Origin: Endomicrobium sp.
Lineage (GTDB): Bacteria; Elusimicrobiota; Endomicrobiia; Endomicrobiales; Endomicrobiaceae
DNA: 64,000 nt
Direction: 5' to 3'
Assembly: GCA_031290155.1 (NCBI GenBank)
Contig: JAITOB010000008.1
Coordinates: forward strand, 78,603-142,602
Shown here: piece by piece, positions 38,642 through 48,040 of the stretch
How the letters are laid out: each line of letters opens with the position of its first letter
Numbering within the stretch: position 1 is the first letter of the stretch
The notes under the pieces: model-generated
Seen by the model: the letters and a program-made list of their open reading frames with translations, nothing else
Databases searched by the model: none
What the model was told of the DNA's origin: nothing
Made by a program: the position numbers and the translations under genes

Positions 38642-40711
38642 TTAGTTAACCGCTTTTATGCTTAAATTTATTCTTCCCTGTTTATCAATCTCAATTACTT
38701 TCACTTTAACTTCGTCTCCCTCTCTTACAACATCCTCAACTTTTTTGGTATGCTGGTTTGAAAGCTGTGAAATATGGATTAATCCTTCTTTACCCGGCAA
38801 AATTTCTGCAAAAGCGCCGAATGACATTATTTTTACAATTTTGCCTTTATAAATTTTTCCAATTTCAGCCTCGGCAGTTAAAGATTCAACATATTCTTTT
38901 GCTGAATCAACTCCAATCGATTCAATCCCCGAAATAAACACTTTGCCGATTTCGTCAATATCTATTTTAACATTGTTTTCTTCTTGGATTTTCCTTATAT
39001 TTTTCCCGCCGGGACCTATAAGTTCGCCTATTTTATTTTGAGGGATTGTCAAAGTTGCAATACGAGGAGCGAAATTAGAAAGATCATTTTTTGGCACTGA
39101 AACCGCGGCATCCATTTTATCTAATATAAAAAATCTTCCGCATTTTGCCTGTTCAAGAGCCTGAATCATAATTTCAGTTGTAAGTCCTGAGATTTTTATA
39201 TCCATCTGGAGCGCAGTAATGCCTTTTCTTGTTCCCGCTACTTTAAAATCCATATCTCCCAGATGGTCTTCCATACCCATAATATCTGTTAAAATAACGT
39301 AATTGCTACCTTCTTTCATAAGTCCCATAGCAACGCCTGCGCAACTTGCTTTTACAGGTACTCCTGCATTAAATAAGGCAAGAGAAGCTCCGCAAACTGA
39401 AGCCATTGATGAAGAACCATTAGACTCTAATATATCCGACACTATTCTTATGGTGTAACTAAAATCTTCTTCATTCGGCAGAATTGCCCTTAAAGCTCTT
39501 TTAGTCAAATGTCCGTGTCCGATTTCTCTTCTGCTTGTAGATCTTTCGCTTTTAGGTTCGCCAGTTGCAAATCCAGGAAAATTATAATGAAGAATAAAGC
39601 GTTCTTTATATTCATCTGTAAGCTCATCCATAATCTGCATATCGCTTGGAGTCCCGAGAGTTACAGTAACCAAAGCCTGCGTTTGCCCTCTTGTAAACAA
39701 ACTGGAGCCGTGAACTCTTGGAAGTATATCAGTTTCGCAGTTTATCGGTCTTATTTCTTCCAAACTTCGTCCGTCCGTACGAACTTTTTTGCTTAATACA
39801 AGTTCTCTTGCTTTTTTATAAAAAATATCTTCCATTATTGCGTCTGCTGTTTCTGGCAATTCTTCGGGATATTTTTCAAGAAGTTTTGACGATATATTTT
39901 TTTTGAATGAAGTCCAGAAAAATTCTCTTTCTCCTTTTTCCTTAATCACAACAGCTTCTTCGGCTTTTGAAGTCGCTTCAGTTTCAATATCTATTTTTAA
40001 TGATGCATTATATCGAGGCTCTGTAACTTGGATTTTTGTTTTTACAGGAAGTGATTTTTGAAATAAACAAATTCCTTTTATTGTCTCCCTCGCGAGATTT
40101 AAAGCTTCTAGTATTTCTTCTTCTGAAAGTTCTTGCGCAGCTGCTTCAACCATTGTTAAAGCTTCTTCAGTACCGCTTACAACCAAATCTAAGCTGCTGG
40201 ATTTTTGATCGTCAATCAATGGATTTATAACAAGCTGCCCATTTATTTTACCCATTCTTACAGAAGCTACAGGCATTGTAAACGGCAAATCAGATGTATA
40301 TAAAGCAACTGATACGCCTAAAATAGCTGCTATTTTAGAATCATTTTGTCCGTCATGTGAAATAACAACAGCGGATATCTGAGTATCATTTCTCCAATAT
40401 TCAGGAAGGAGCGGTCTAATGCTTCTGTCTATTAATCTGCTTACTAATATTTCGCCGTCTCTGGGTTTAGCCTCTCTCTTAAAGAACCCTCCGGGGATTT
40501 TACCGGCTGCGTAAGCTCTTTCTCTGTAATCTACAGTTAAAGGTATGAAATTTATGCCGGGTTTAGGTTCTTTTGCAGCAACTGCCGTAACTAAAACGAT
40601 TGTTTCTCCGACTCTTACCGTACAAGAACCATTTGCCTGTTTTGCAACTTTACCAGACTCAATAATAAATTTTTTTCCTGCAACTTCAACTTCTTTTTTA
40701 AAATATTCCAC
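38642..40711 (-). CDS. pnp: Polyribonucleotide nucleotidyltransferase (PNPase)
   Basis: 3'-5' phosphorolytic exoribonuclease of the degradosome. Two RNase PH domains are visible (from [21 protein letters not shown], and [38 protein letters not shown]). Then come the catalytic-region [21 protein letters not shown]-type stretch, a KH domain ([22 protein letters not shown]) and an S1 domain ([28 protein letters not shown]). I place the start at the GTG at 40711 because AAGGAG lies seven bases before it; the ATG at 40741 would add ten odd residues. 689 residues. It lies downstream of rpsO, as in E. coli. Confidence 0.95.
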   Translation of the reverse strand: [689 protein letters not shown]

Positions 40712-40749
40712 TTTTAATCTCCTTACCAAAACAACCAACACAAAAACCC

Positions 40750-40781
40750 AAATAAACGTTTTATAAACAAAACGTTTATTT
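40750..40781 (-). terminator. Perfect 13-bp hairpin between rpsO and pnp
   Basis: AAATAAACGTTTT and AAAACGTTTATTT pair perfectly around a six-base loop. The 5' side on the minus strand includes the rpsO stop codon, and GGGTTTTTG follows. In E. coli the rpsO-pnp gap carries a terminator and an RNase III processing hairpin; by position this could serve either purpose. The stem is AT-rich, so termination would be partial. Confidence 0.6.
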
Positions 40782-41036
40782 TCTAATGCCTAACTTTTTA
40801 ATTAATAAAGAGTAATTACTTTTATCATGTTTCTTGATATAATCTAATAATCGTCTTCTTTGTCCTATCATTTTAAGAAATCCTACTCTTGAAGCAAAAT
40901 CCTTCGGAGATTTTTGGAAATGTTCTGAAAGATACTTAATTCTTGTTGTAAGAAGAGCAACCTGAACCTCCGGAGAACCCGTATCGGTTGCATGTGTCTT
41001 AAACTTTTCAAGTATTTCTTTTTTTTCAAATGCCAT
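40776..41036 (-). CDS. rpsO: 30S ribosomal protein S15
   Basis: Primary 16S rRNA-binding protein of the small-subunit platform. The 86-residue sequence is complete, with THATDTGSPEVQVALLTTRI, LSEHFQKSPKDFASRVGFLKMIGQRRRLLDYIKKHD and the final YSLLIKKLGIRK. AAGGAG precedes the ATG, and a good promoter lies upstream at 41092-41121. It forms a unit with pnp. Confidence 0.97.
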   Translation of the reverse strand: MAFEKKEILEKFKTHATDTGSPEVQVALLTTRIKYLSEHFQKSPKDFASRVGFLKMIGQRRRLLDYIKKHDKSNYSLLIKKLGIRK

Positions 41037-41091
41037 ATTCGCTTACTCCTTAATTCTGTAATTACTTTTTGACGGCATAACCTTGAAAAGT

Positions 41092-41121
41092 ATTATATCA
41101 AATATTTTATTATCTGTCCAA
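41092..41121 (-). promoter_or_regulatory. Sigma70-type promoter for rpsO-pnp
   Basis: On the minus strand TTGGAC and TATAAT are 18 bases apart, with the -10 box about 56 bases before the rpsO start. The rest of the 422-base spacer to nrdJ (41037-41458) is AT-rich. I see no further gene and no clear promoter for nrdJ. Confidence 0.65.
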
Positions 41122-41458
41122 CACCAAAACACTTATTGTGTTTATATTATGCCACTTTTACATTATTGTGAAATTTTTATACGGAATAAAATTAAAACAT
41201 TAAAAAAAGAAATTGTATAATACAAACAAAAGTGATAAGTGGGGTTAAGATTTTACAGGATGTTATAAATTTATGTACTAGAAAGCCAGTAAATATTAAA
41301 AGTATTTGAAATAATTAAAATTAGTACAAACAGTATTTTAAAGTCTATATCATTTTAATTGAATTTTCAATATTTTCTATACTTTTTAATATACCGAATT
41401 TAAGAAAAATACAATACTTTAATTTAATATAAAATTATTTAATTATTATGGAGGAGTA

Positions 41459-43744
41459 ATGGTACAGGATACAAAAGGAAAGCTAATTTCTGAAAATATT
41501 GTAAAACTGAATAAAAATGCGAGAACTGTTCTTGAAAAAAGATATTTGAAGAAAGATGAAAATGGTAATTTAATTGAAAACCCTGAAGATTTATTTTACA
41601 GAGTTGCAGAAAATATTGCACAGGCAGATAAAATCTATGATAGTAATGCAGGCGTGGTTGCATTGACAAGAGAATTTTACATTTCTATGTCTTCTCTTGA
41701 TTTTTTGCCCAATTCCCCTACTTTAATGAATGCAGGTAGACATTTACAGCAGCTTTCAGCATGTTTTGTTTTGCCAGTAGATGATTCAATGGATTCAATT
41801 TTTGAAACGCTGAAAAATACTGCCCTTATACATAAATCCGGAGGCGGAACAGGTTTCTCTTTTTCAAAACTTCGCCCTAGAAATGATACAGTTAAAACTA
41901 CAAGCGGTGTTTCTTCAGGGCCTGTATCTTTTATACAGGTTTTCAATGCCGCTACAGAAGCTATTAAACAAGGCGGTACAAGGCGTGGCGCAAATATGGC
42001 AATATTGAGGGTGGACCACCCCGATATTTTGGATTTTATAGTTTGCAAAGATAAAAATGGCAGTTTAAATAATTTTAATATATCTGTTGCGGTTACAAAA
42101 GAATTTATGAATGCTTTGGAAAATAATGAGGATTATAACCTTTATAATCCTAGAACCGGAGCAACAGCGGGTACATTAAATGCAGAGGAAGTTTTTAATA
42201 AGATAGTCAGCCAGGCATGGAAAAACGGCGAGCCGGGTGTAGTTTTTATTGATAAAGTAAACGATAAAAATACTACTCCTAAAGTAGGGCAGATAGAATC
42301 TACAAATCCATGCGGGGAGCAACCGCTTCTTCCTTATGAATCTTGCAATCTAGGCTCTATAAACCTAGGCCATTTTTTAAAAGACAACGATGTTGACTGG
42401 GAAAAACTTGCTGGGATAATAAAAACTGCTGTGCATTTTCTTGACAATGTTATAGATATGAATAATTATCCTATAGTTAAAATCGGAGAAATTACCCGTT
42501 CTAACAGGAAAATAGGACTTGGGATTATGGGTTGGGCAGATTTGCTTTTGCATTTAGGCATATCTTACGGTTCTGATGATTCTTTAGCGCTTGCTGAAAA
42601 AATTATGAGTTTTATTAGACATAAATCACATCAAGCTTCTGAGGAACTTGCGGTTAAAAGAGGAGCTTTTCCCAACTTTAAACAAAGTATATACGCAAAG
42701 AGCAATCCTATAAGGAACGCAACGACGACTACAATCGCTCCTACTGGGACAATCGGTATAATAGCCTCGGCTTCCGGCGGTATAGAGCCGATTTTTGCAC
42801 TTGTTTATAAAAGGGCGCAGTGTCTTGATAATGAAGAAATGTATGAGGTAAATCCGTATTTTGAGAAACTTGCAAAAGAAAAAGGTTTTTATTCTTCAGC
42901 AATTATGGACAAGATAGCAGAAAAAGGAAGTATCCGCGAATTCAAAGAAATCCCTGAAGAAATAAGAAAAGTTTTTGTAACTTCTCATGACATTACTCCG
43001 GAAGATCACATAAAGATGCAAGCTTCTTTTCAAAAATTTACAGATAATGCCGTATCAAAAACCGTAAATTTTCCTAACTATGCCACGAAAGAAGATGTGG
43101 AGAAAGTTTATATTCTTTCGTATAAAATGAACTGTAAAGGAGTAACGGTTTACCGCGACGGAAGCAGAGATGTGCAAGTATTGAACCTTGCAAATAAAAA
43201 AGAAAATCAAATACAAAAACCTTTGCAGGAAATAAAACCAAGGCCGCGTCCTAAAAAAACAAAAGGTTTTACATTTCTTATGCATACCGGATGCGGTAAA
43301 ATGTATGTTACTGTAAATGAAGACGACAAAGGAGCGTGTGAAGTTTTTACTCAGCTTGGCAAATCCGGAGGATGTACTTCGTCTCAGGCCGAAGCTATTA
43401 GTCGTTTAATTTCTTTGGCATTACGGTCTGGAGTTGACCAGTATTCAATTATAAATCAGTTAAAAGGAATAAGATGCCCTTCGCCTATTCTTTCTGAAGG
43501 CAGTGCAATTTTATCATGTGCAGATGCTATCGCTAAAGCTTTAGAGGCATGTAATAAAGAAAAAATAATACCGCCTCTTTTTACTCAGGAAGTATCTTAT
43601 GAGATAAAGTATAAAGAATATACTTCAGATCCGGATGCTAATTTAGCAGGAGCATGTCCGCAATGTCCAGAATGTGGGGAGATGTTGACTTTTGCAGAAG
43701 GCTGCGTTATATGTAGAGCTTGCGGATATTCTAAATGTTTTTAG
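41459..43744 (+). CDS. nrdJ: Adenosylcobalamin-dependent (class II) ribonucleotide reductase
   Basis: Makes deoxyribonucleotides with an adenosylcobalamin-generated thiyl radical. Motifs are DFLPNSPTLMNAG, LSACFVLPVDDSMDSIF, HKSGGGTGFSFSKLRP, NPCGEQPLLPYESCNLGSINLGHF (catalytic Cys-x-Glu region: N-x-C-x-E) and TTTIAPTGTIGIIASASGGIEPIF. The C-terminal cysteine-rich zinc tail is CPQCPECGEMLTFAEGCVICRACGY. The 761-residue length fits class II enzymes. GGAGGAG lies two bases before the ATG. Use of this enzyme makes the cell dependent on B12, made or acquired. dcd follows 18 bases later. Confidence 0.94.
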   Translation: MVQDTKGKLISENIVKLNKNARTVLEKRYLKKDENGNLIENPEDLFYRVAENIAQADKIYDSNAGVVALTREFYISMSSLDFLPNSPTLMNAGRHLQQLSACFVLPVDDSMDSIFETLKNTALIHKSGGGTGFSFSKLRPRNDTVKTTSGVSSGPVSFIQVFNAATEAIKQGGTRRGANMAILRVDHPDILDFIVCKDKNGSLNNFNISVAVTKEFMNALENNEDYNLYNPRTGATAGTLNAEEVFNKIVSQAWKNGEPGVVFIDKVNDKNTTPKVGQIESTNPCGEQPLLPYESCNLGSINLGHFLKDNDVDWEKLAGIIKTAVHFLDNVIDMNNYPIVKIGEITRSNRKIGLGIMGWADLLLHLGISYGSDDSLALAEKIMSFIRHKSHQASEELAVKRGAFPNFKQSIYAKSNPIRNATTTTIAPTGTIGIIASASGGIEPIFALVYKRAQCLDNEEMYEVNPYFEKLAKEKGFYSSAIMDKIAEKGSIREFKEIPEEIRKVFVTSHDITPEDHIKMQASFQKFTDNAVSKTVNFPNYATKEDVEKVYILSYKMNCKGVTVYRDGSRDVQVLNLANKKENQIQKPLQEIKPRPRPKKTKGFTFLMHTGCGKMYVTVNEDDKGACEVFTQLGKSGGCTSSQAEAISRLISLALRSGVDQYSIINQLKGIRCPSPILSEGSAILSCADAIAKALEACNKEKIIPPLFTQEVSYEIKYKEYTSDPDANLAGACPQCPECGEMLTFAEGCVICRACGYSKCF

Positions 43745-43762
43745 ACTAAGGGTTAAAGATAA

Positions 43763-44392
43763 ATGGTAAAGAATGATAAGTGGATAAAAAAAATGGCTGT
43801 TAAATATAATATGATAAAGCCATTTGAACCGTTGCAGGTAAGGGAGATTGAAACTGTATCGGCGTTACCGGAAGGGAAAGTAGACTTTTGCCGTAGTACA
43901 GATATAAACAGTAATCATAGGCGAAAAGTAATTTCTTTTGGAACTTCTTCTTACGGGTATGATGTGAGGCTTTCAAACGAATTTATGGTTATGAAAAAAA
44001 GGACAAAAATAATTGATCCTAAAAAATCATACGAAATATTATTTGAACCTGTTATAGTTAAAGATTATATAGAGGTACAGCCGAATTCTTTAGTTTTAGG
44101 TAAGACAATAGAATATTTTAGAATTCCAAGAGATATTGTAACAATTGCATTTGGAAAATCAACTTACGCTAGATGCGGAATTTTTGTAAATGTTACTCCT
44201 TTTGAACCGGAATGGGCAGGATATGCTACTCTCTCAATAGTAAATACGACGTCGGCTTTAGTAAAAGTTTATTCAAATGAGGGAATAGCTCAAGTTCTGT
44301 TTCTGGGAGCAGATGAAATCTGCGAAGTTTCTTATTCGGACAGAAAAGGAAAATACCAATCACAAAAAAATATAACCTCTGCAAAAATTTGA
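43763..44392 (+). CDS. dcd: dCTP deaminase
   Basis: Deaminates dCTP to dUTP, a route to thymidylate. The trimeric dUTPase-fold core is clear: SSYGYDVRLSNEFMV, VQPNSLVLGKTIEYFRIPRDIVTIAFGKSTYARCGIFVNVTPFEPEWAGYATLSIVNTT with the catalytic glutamate in PFEPEW, then KVYSNEGIAQVLFLGADEICEVSY. 209 residues, slightly longer at the N terminus than E. coli Dcd. It sits next to nrdJ, which supplies dCDP. The 130 bases to guaA hold a TATAAT at 44462 that may belong to a guaA promoter. Confidence 0.93.
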   Translation: MVKNDKWIKKMAVKYNMIKPFEPLQVREIETVSALPEGKVDFCRSTDINSNHRRKVISFGTSSYGYDVRLSNEFMVMKKRTKIIDPKKSYEILFEPVIVKDYIEVQPNSLVLGKTIEYFRIPRDIVTIAFGKSTYARCGIFVNVTPFEPEWAGYATLSIVNTTSALVKVYSNEGIAQVLFLGADEICEVSYSDRKGKYQSQKNITSAKI

Positions 44393-44504
44393 TAGAATGA
44401 ACTCAGGATAAATATTTTTATTATTTTCAAAAAGTGGGGTTTATTATTTATTTTTTAAAGATATAATATTTTTCTATCTCTGTTCTTTGTTTTATTTGGA
44501 GAAC

Positions 44505-44529
44505 TTGACAAAAAAATAAAAAATGTCAA
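44505..44529. repeat. TTGACA-N13-TGTCAA inverted repeat upstream of guaA
   Basis: Perfect six-base arms TTGACA and TGTCAA are separated by 13 A/T bases and end 14 bases before the preferred guaA start. The left arm equals a -35 box, but no -10 element follows at the right distance. It could be an operator; chance is also possible in such AT-rich DNA. Confidence 0.35.
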
Positions 44530-44543
44530 CAAAAGGAAAGAAA

Positions 44544-46073
44544 ATGATCTTGATATTGGATTTTGGTTCGCAGTACACTCAGTTAATTGCAAGACGCGTA
44601 AGAGAAGAAAAAGTATATTGTGAAATATACCCCGGCAATAAACGTATTGAAGATTCCTCAAGATTTAAAGATTTGAAAGGATTGATTCTATCTGGCGGCT
44701 ACAACAGCGTCTATTCAAAAGACGCTCCTTGGCCTGATCCCAGGATATGGAAACTCGGCGTTCCTATTCTGGGAATATGTTACGGTATGCAGCTTATAGC
44801 GGAACATCTCGGCGGTAAAGTCAGTCCCTCAAAGAACAGAGAATTTGGCAATGCAAATGTTAATGTTGAATGCAGCTGCTCTTTATTTAATGGTCTTGGC
44901 GCAAAAGAGACTTTGTGGATGAGCCACGGTGATAAACTTTCAAAGATTCCAAAAAATTTTAAGATAATAGCAAGTACGGAAAACTCTCCTTATGCGGCAA
45001 TAGAAGATACAGCAAAAAAAATATATGGCGTTCAGTTTCATCCCGAAGTAAGGCATTCTATTAATGGGAAAAAAATTCTTCAAAACTTCATACTTAAAAT
45101 CTGCAACTCAAAACGTGACTGGACTATGAAATCTTATATTGTTGATGAAGTTAAAAGAATTCATGAACAAGTAGGGGGAAGTAAAGTTTTATGTGCTTTG
45201 TCAGGCGGGGTAGATTCTTCTGTTGCGGCTGTAATGCTCAATAAAGCAATAGGCAAACAGCTTTTTTGCGTTTATGTTGACCACGGGCTGCAGAAATTCG
45301 GCGAAACGGAAAGGGTACGCAATGTATTTGGAAAGATATTTGGTAAAAACCTTATAATAGTAAATGCAAAAAAGATATTTTTGTCAAAACTGAAAGGAAT
45401 AATCGATCCTGAGCGTAAAAGGAAAATTATCGGTCATACTTTTATAGAAATTTTTGACAAAGAAGCAAAAAAGCTAAAAGGAATAGATTTTCTTCTTCAG
45501 GGAACAATATACCCTGATGTTATAGAGAGCGTTTCTATAAAAGGTTCAAAAGTATCAATTAAAAGTCATCACAACGTCGGCGGACTTCCCGAGAAAATGA
45601 AAATGAAACTTGTTGAACCTTTAAAATTTTTATTTAAAGATGAAGTGAGAATTTTAGGAAGAGAATTGGGAATTCCTGCAGAAATTATAAATAGGCAGCC
45701 TTTCCCAGGCCCCGGTCTTGCAGTAAGGACTTTAGGCGAAGTAACGGAAAAGAAACTGAGTATTTTAAAAGAAGCAGATACTATAGTAACAGAAGAAATA
45801 AGAAAAGCAGGACTTTATGAAAAAATATGGCAGTCTTTTGCCATAATACTTCCGACTAAAACGGTAGGCGTTATGGGAGATGCGAGAACTTATGAATATG
45901 TAATTGTAATCAGAGCTGTAAACTCTGAAGATGCAATGACCGCAGATTGGGTAAAACTTCCCTGTGAACTTTTAGGCAAAATGTCTTCGCGTATTATAAA
46001 CGAAGTCAAAGGTGCTAATAGGGTAGTTTATGATATTTCCAATAAACCACCGGCTACTATAGAGTGGGAATAA
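44544..46073 (+). CDS. guaA: GMP synthase (glutamine-hydrolysing)
   Basis: Converts XMP to GMP using glutamine and ATP. The class I amidotransferase domain has ILDFGSQYTQLIARRVRE, ILSGGYNSVY, LGICYGMQLIAEHLGG (nucleophile Cys) and VQFHPEVRHS. The ATP pyrophosphatase domain has LCALSGGVDSSVAAVML (P-loop), and the C-terminal dimer domain has RQPFPGPGLAVRTLGEVT and PPATIEWE. I prefer the ATG at 44544 because AAGGAAAG precedes it; the ATG at 44523 adds seven residues and overlaps an inverted repeat. 509 residues. Its TAA overlaps the pstS ATG by one base. Confidence 0.96.
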   Translation: MILILDFGSQYTQLIARRVREEKVYCEIYPGNKRIEDSSRFKDLKGLILSGGYNSVYSKDAPWPDPRIWKLGVPILGICYGMQLIAEHLGGKVSPSKNREFGNANVNVECSCSLFNGLGAKETLWMSHGDKLSKIPKNFKIIASTENSPYAAIEDTAKKIYGVQFHPEVRHSINGKKILQNFILKICNSKRDWTMKSYIVDEVKRIHEQVGGSKVLCALSGGVDSSVAAVMLNKAIGKQLFCVYVDHGLQKFGETERVRNVFGKIFGKNLIIVNAKKIFLSKLKGIIDPERKRKIIGHTFIEIFDKEAKKLKGIDFLLQGTIYPDVIESVSIKGSKVSIKSHHNVGGLPEKMKMKLVEPLKFLFKDEVRILGRELGIPAEIINRQPFPGPGLAVRTLGEVTEKKLSILKEADTIVTEEIRKAGLYEKIWQSFAIILPTKTVGVMGDARTYEYVIVIRAVNSEDAMTADWVKLPCELLGKMSSRIINEVKGANRVVYDISNKPPATIEWE

Positions 46074-46930
46074 TGAAGTTTTTAAAATTCTCTCTATTAA
46101 CATTTTTCTTTTTCTGCGCCTGTACGCCAGCGCAATACAGCGGTGGTAGCCGTATTGCGTCTATACAAATAAAAGGCTCTGATACTATCGTGAATCTCAT
46201 TCAAGCATGGACAGAAAAAAATCCAGTATTTTTTAATGTAAGCGTTACGGGAGGAGGTTCAGGAACAGGGTTTGCGTCTTTAATAAACGACACGTGCGAT
46301 ATTGCAATGTCTTCCCGCCTAATGGAAGAAAAAGAAAAGATATTGGCAAAAAATAGAAATGTAAATATAGTTGGATTTAATATCGGACTTGACGGACTTG
46401 CGGTGCTTGTAAATAAAAACAATCCCGTAAATGAATTGACATTAGACCAGCTGCGAGATATTTTTATGGCAAAAATTACAAATTGGAAAGAAGTTGGAGG
46501 AGAAGATAGAAAAATAGTAATTCTTTCAAGAGAAAGTAACTCTGGCACACATGTGTTTTTTAAAGAGCGGGTTTTAAGGCGAAATAATAAAAACGCCAGA
46601 GATGAATTCGCTGTTCAGTCTCTTATGTTGCCGTCTTCACAGACTATATACTATGAGGTTTATCAAAATCCCAATGCTTTAGGATATGTAGGTATGGGTT
46701 TTGTAAACGACAAAGTAAAAGCTGTTTCAATAGCAATAAATGCAGATAGCAAATATGTTTTTCCGACTCCGGAAAATGTAATAAACGGCACATACTTAAT
46801 TTCAAGACCTTTATATTTATATACGAATGGAAATCCGCAGGGTGTTGTAAAAATGTTTATAGATTATGCTTTATCTGACGCTGGGCAGAAAATTGTTCTA
46901 GAAACTGATTTTGTGCCTTTTAAAATATAA
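46073..46930 (+). CDS. pstS: Phosphate ABC transporter substrate-binding lipoprotein PstS
   Basis: Binds inorganic phosphate outside the inner membrane and hands it to PstCA. The signal peptide LKFSLLTFFFFCAC ends in a lipobox with Cys17 as the likely lipidated residue. Binding-fold motifs are IQIKGSDTIVNLIQAW, VSVTGGGSGTGFASLINDTCDIAMSSR, LDGLAVLVNKNNPV, LDQLRDIFMAKITNWKEVGG and SRESNSGTHVFFKE. 285 residues from the ATG overlapping the guaA stop (TAATG); the ORF-track start at 46064 is nine bases too early. A stem-loop follows the gene. Confidence 0.93.
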   Translation: MKFLKFSLLTFFFFCACTPAQYSGGSRIASIQIKGSDTIVNLIQAWTEKNPVFFNVSVTGGGSGTGFASLINDTCDIAMSSRLMEEKEKILAKNRNVNIVGFNIGLDGLAVLVNKNNPVNELTLDQLRDIFMAKITNWKEVGGEDRKIVILSRESNSGTHVFFKERVLRRNNKNARDEFAVQSLMLPSSQTIYYEVYQNPNALGYVGMGFVNDKVKAVSIAINADSKYVFPTPENVINGTYLISRPLYLYTNGNPQGVVKMFIDYALSDAGQKIVLETDFVPFKI

Positions 46931-46953
46931 AATGAAAAATAAAATTAATACTA

Positions 46954-46993
46954 AAAACAAGAAATAAATATGTCATATTAACTTTCTTGTTTT
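46954..46993 (+). terminator. Hairpin after pstS (terminator or 3' stabiliser)
   Basis: AAAACAAGAAA and TTTCTTGTTTT form a perfect 11-bp stem, with a second inner stem (AATATG/CATATT), followed by TATTAG. The right arm itself supplies the T-rich end. By position, 24 bases after pstS and before pstC, it would raise the amount of binding protein over the membrane subunits. A TATAAT at 47053 may restart transcription for pstC. Confidence 0.55.
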
Positions 46994-47170
46994 TATTAGT
47001 TATGGAATATAAATTTATGGTTTCATTTGTAAATATTGTTTGTTATAGCGTGTATAATATTTAACTGTGGTAAATTTAGCCGCAGTCGGGGTTTTAAATT
47101 AACTAAGATGAGAATGGATTTATTATAATCAAGCTGGATACATGCTTTGTTTTTAGAATTAGGTAAATAA

Positions 47171-48040
47171 ATGAAAAAAATTATAAATACCATTATTGAA
47201 ACGATAATTTTTATATGCGGGATATTGTCTATCGTTTTTGTTGTTTTAATTTTTGGTTTTTTGTTTAAGGAAGGTTTTGCTTTTTTTAAAGATTACAATG
47301 TTATAAAATTTATTATGGGGCAATTTTGGTATCCGGATTCAAATCCAGCCTTATTTGGTATTCTTCCTATAGTTATTGGATCTATTTTAGTAACATTCGG
47401 GGCGTGCTTAATAGTGGTTCCTATTGGTATTATGGATGCGCTTTACATTTCAGAAATTGCTCCTAAAGGTATACGTGATGTTTTAAAATCTTCAGTTGAG
47501 CTTATGGCTGCAATTCCAAGCGTAGTGATAGGTTTTGTCGGAATGGTTACGCTTGTTCCTTTTGTTAAAAATCTTTTTGATATTCCTACCGGACTTACTG
47601 CTTTTTCAGGATCAATAACGCTTGCGTTTATGGCCATGCCAACAATAGTGACAATATCTGAAGACGCAATACGTTCCGTGCCTTGGCAGTATAAAGAAGG
47701 AGCGCTTGCCTTGGGAGCGACGAAATGGCAGACTATAAGAAGGATTGTATTGAAAACAGCGAGGCCAGGTATAATAGCCGCAGTAATGCTCGGTATAGGA
47801 AGAGTAGTGGGCGAGACTATGGCTGTTATGATGATAACAGGAAATTCTGCGCATATTCCTAATTCAATTTTTGAGCCGGTAAGAACTATGACTGCAACAA
47901 TAGCCGCAGAAATGGGTGAAACTGTCAGAGGCGATATGCATTATAAAGCGTTATTTGCTATAGGGCTTGTACTTTTTGTGATAACTTTTATTGTAAATTT
48001 TATAGCAGATTTATTTCTTGGGAAAAATAAAAATAAATGA
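47171..48040 (+). CDS. pstC: Phosphate ABC transporter permease PstC
   Basis: One of two membrane subunits of the high-affinity phosphate importer. Six membrane helices are predicted by eye. Conserved parts are MGQFWYPDSNPALFGILPIVIGSILVTF, LMAAIPSVVIGFVGM, AMPTIVTISEDAIRSVPWQYKEGALALGATKWQTIRRIV (the EAA coupling helix that contacts the ATPase) and GRVVGETMAVMMITGN. 289 residues. The TGA overlaps the pstA start (ATGA). Confidence 0.95.
   Translation: MKKIINTIIETIIFICGILSIVFVVLIFGFLFKEGFAFFKDYNVIKFIMGQFWYPDSNPALFGILPIVIGSILVTFGACLIVVPIGIMDALYISEIAPKGIRDVLKSSVELMAAIPSVVIGFVGMVTLVPFVKNLFDIPTGLTAFSGSITLAFMAMPTIVTISEDAIRSVPWQYKEGALALGATKWQTIRRIVLKTARPGIIAAVMLGIGRVVGETMAVMMITGNSAHIPNSIFEPVRTMTATIAAEMGETVRGDMHYKALFAIGLVLFVITFIVNFIADLFLGKNKNK

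Noticed and set aside
41037-41458. Riboswitch (cobalamin type) ahead of nrdJ
   Set aside because: No B12 box-like sequence or GC-rich stems found; the spacer is plain AT-rich DNA.
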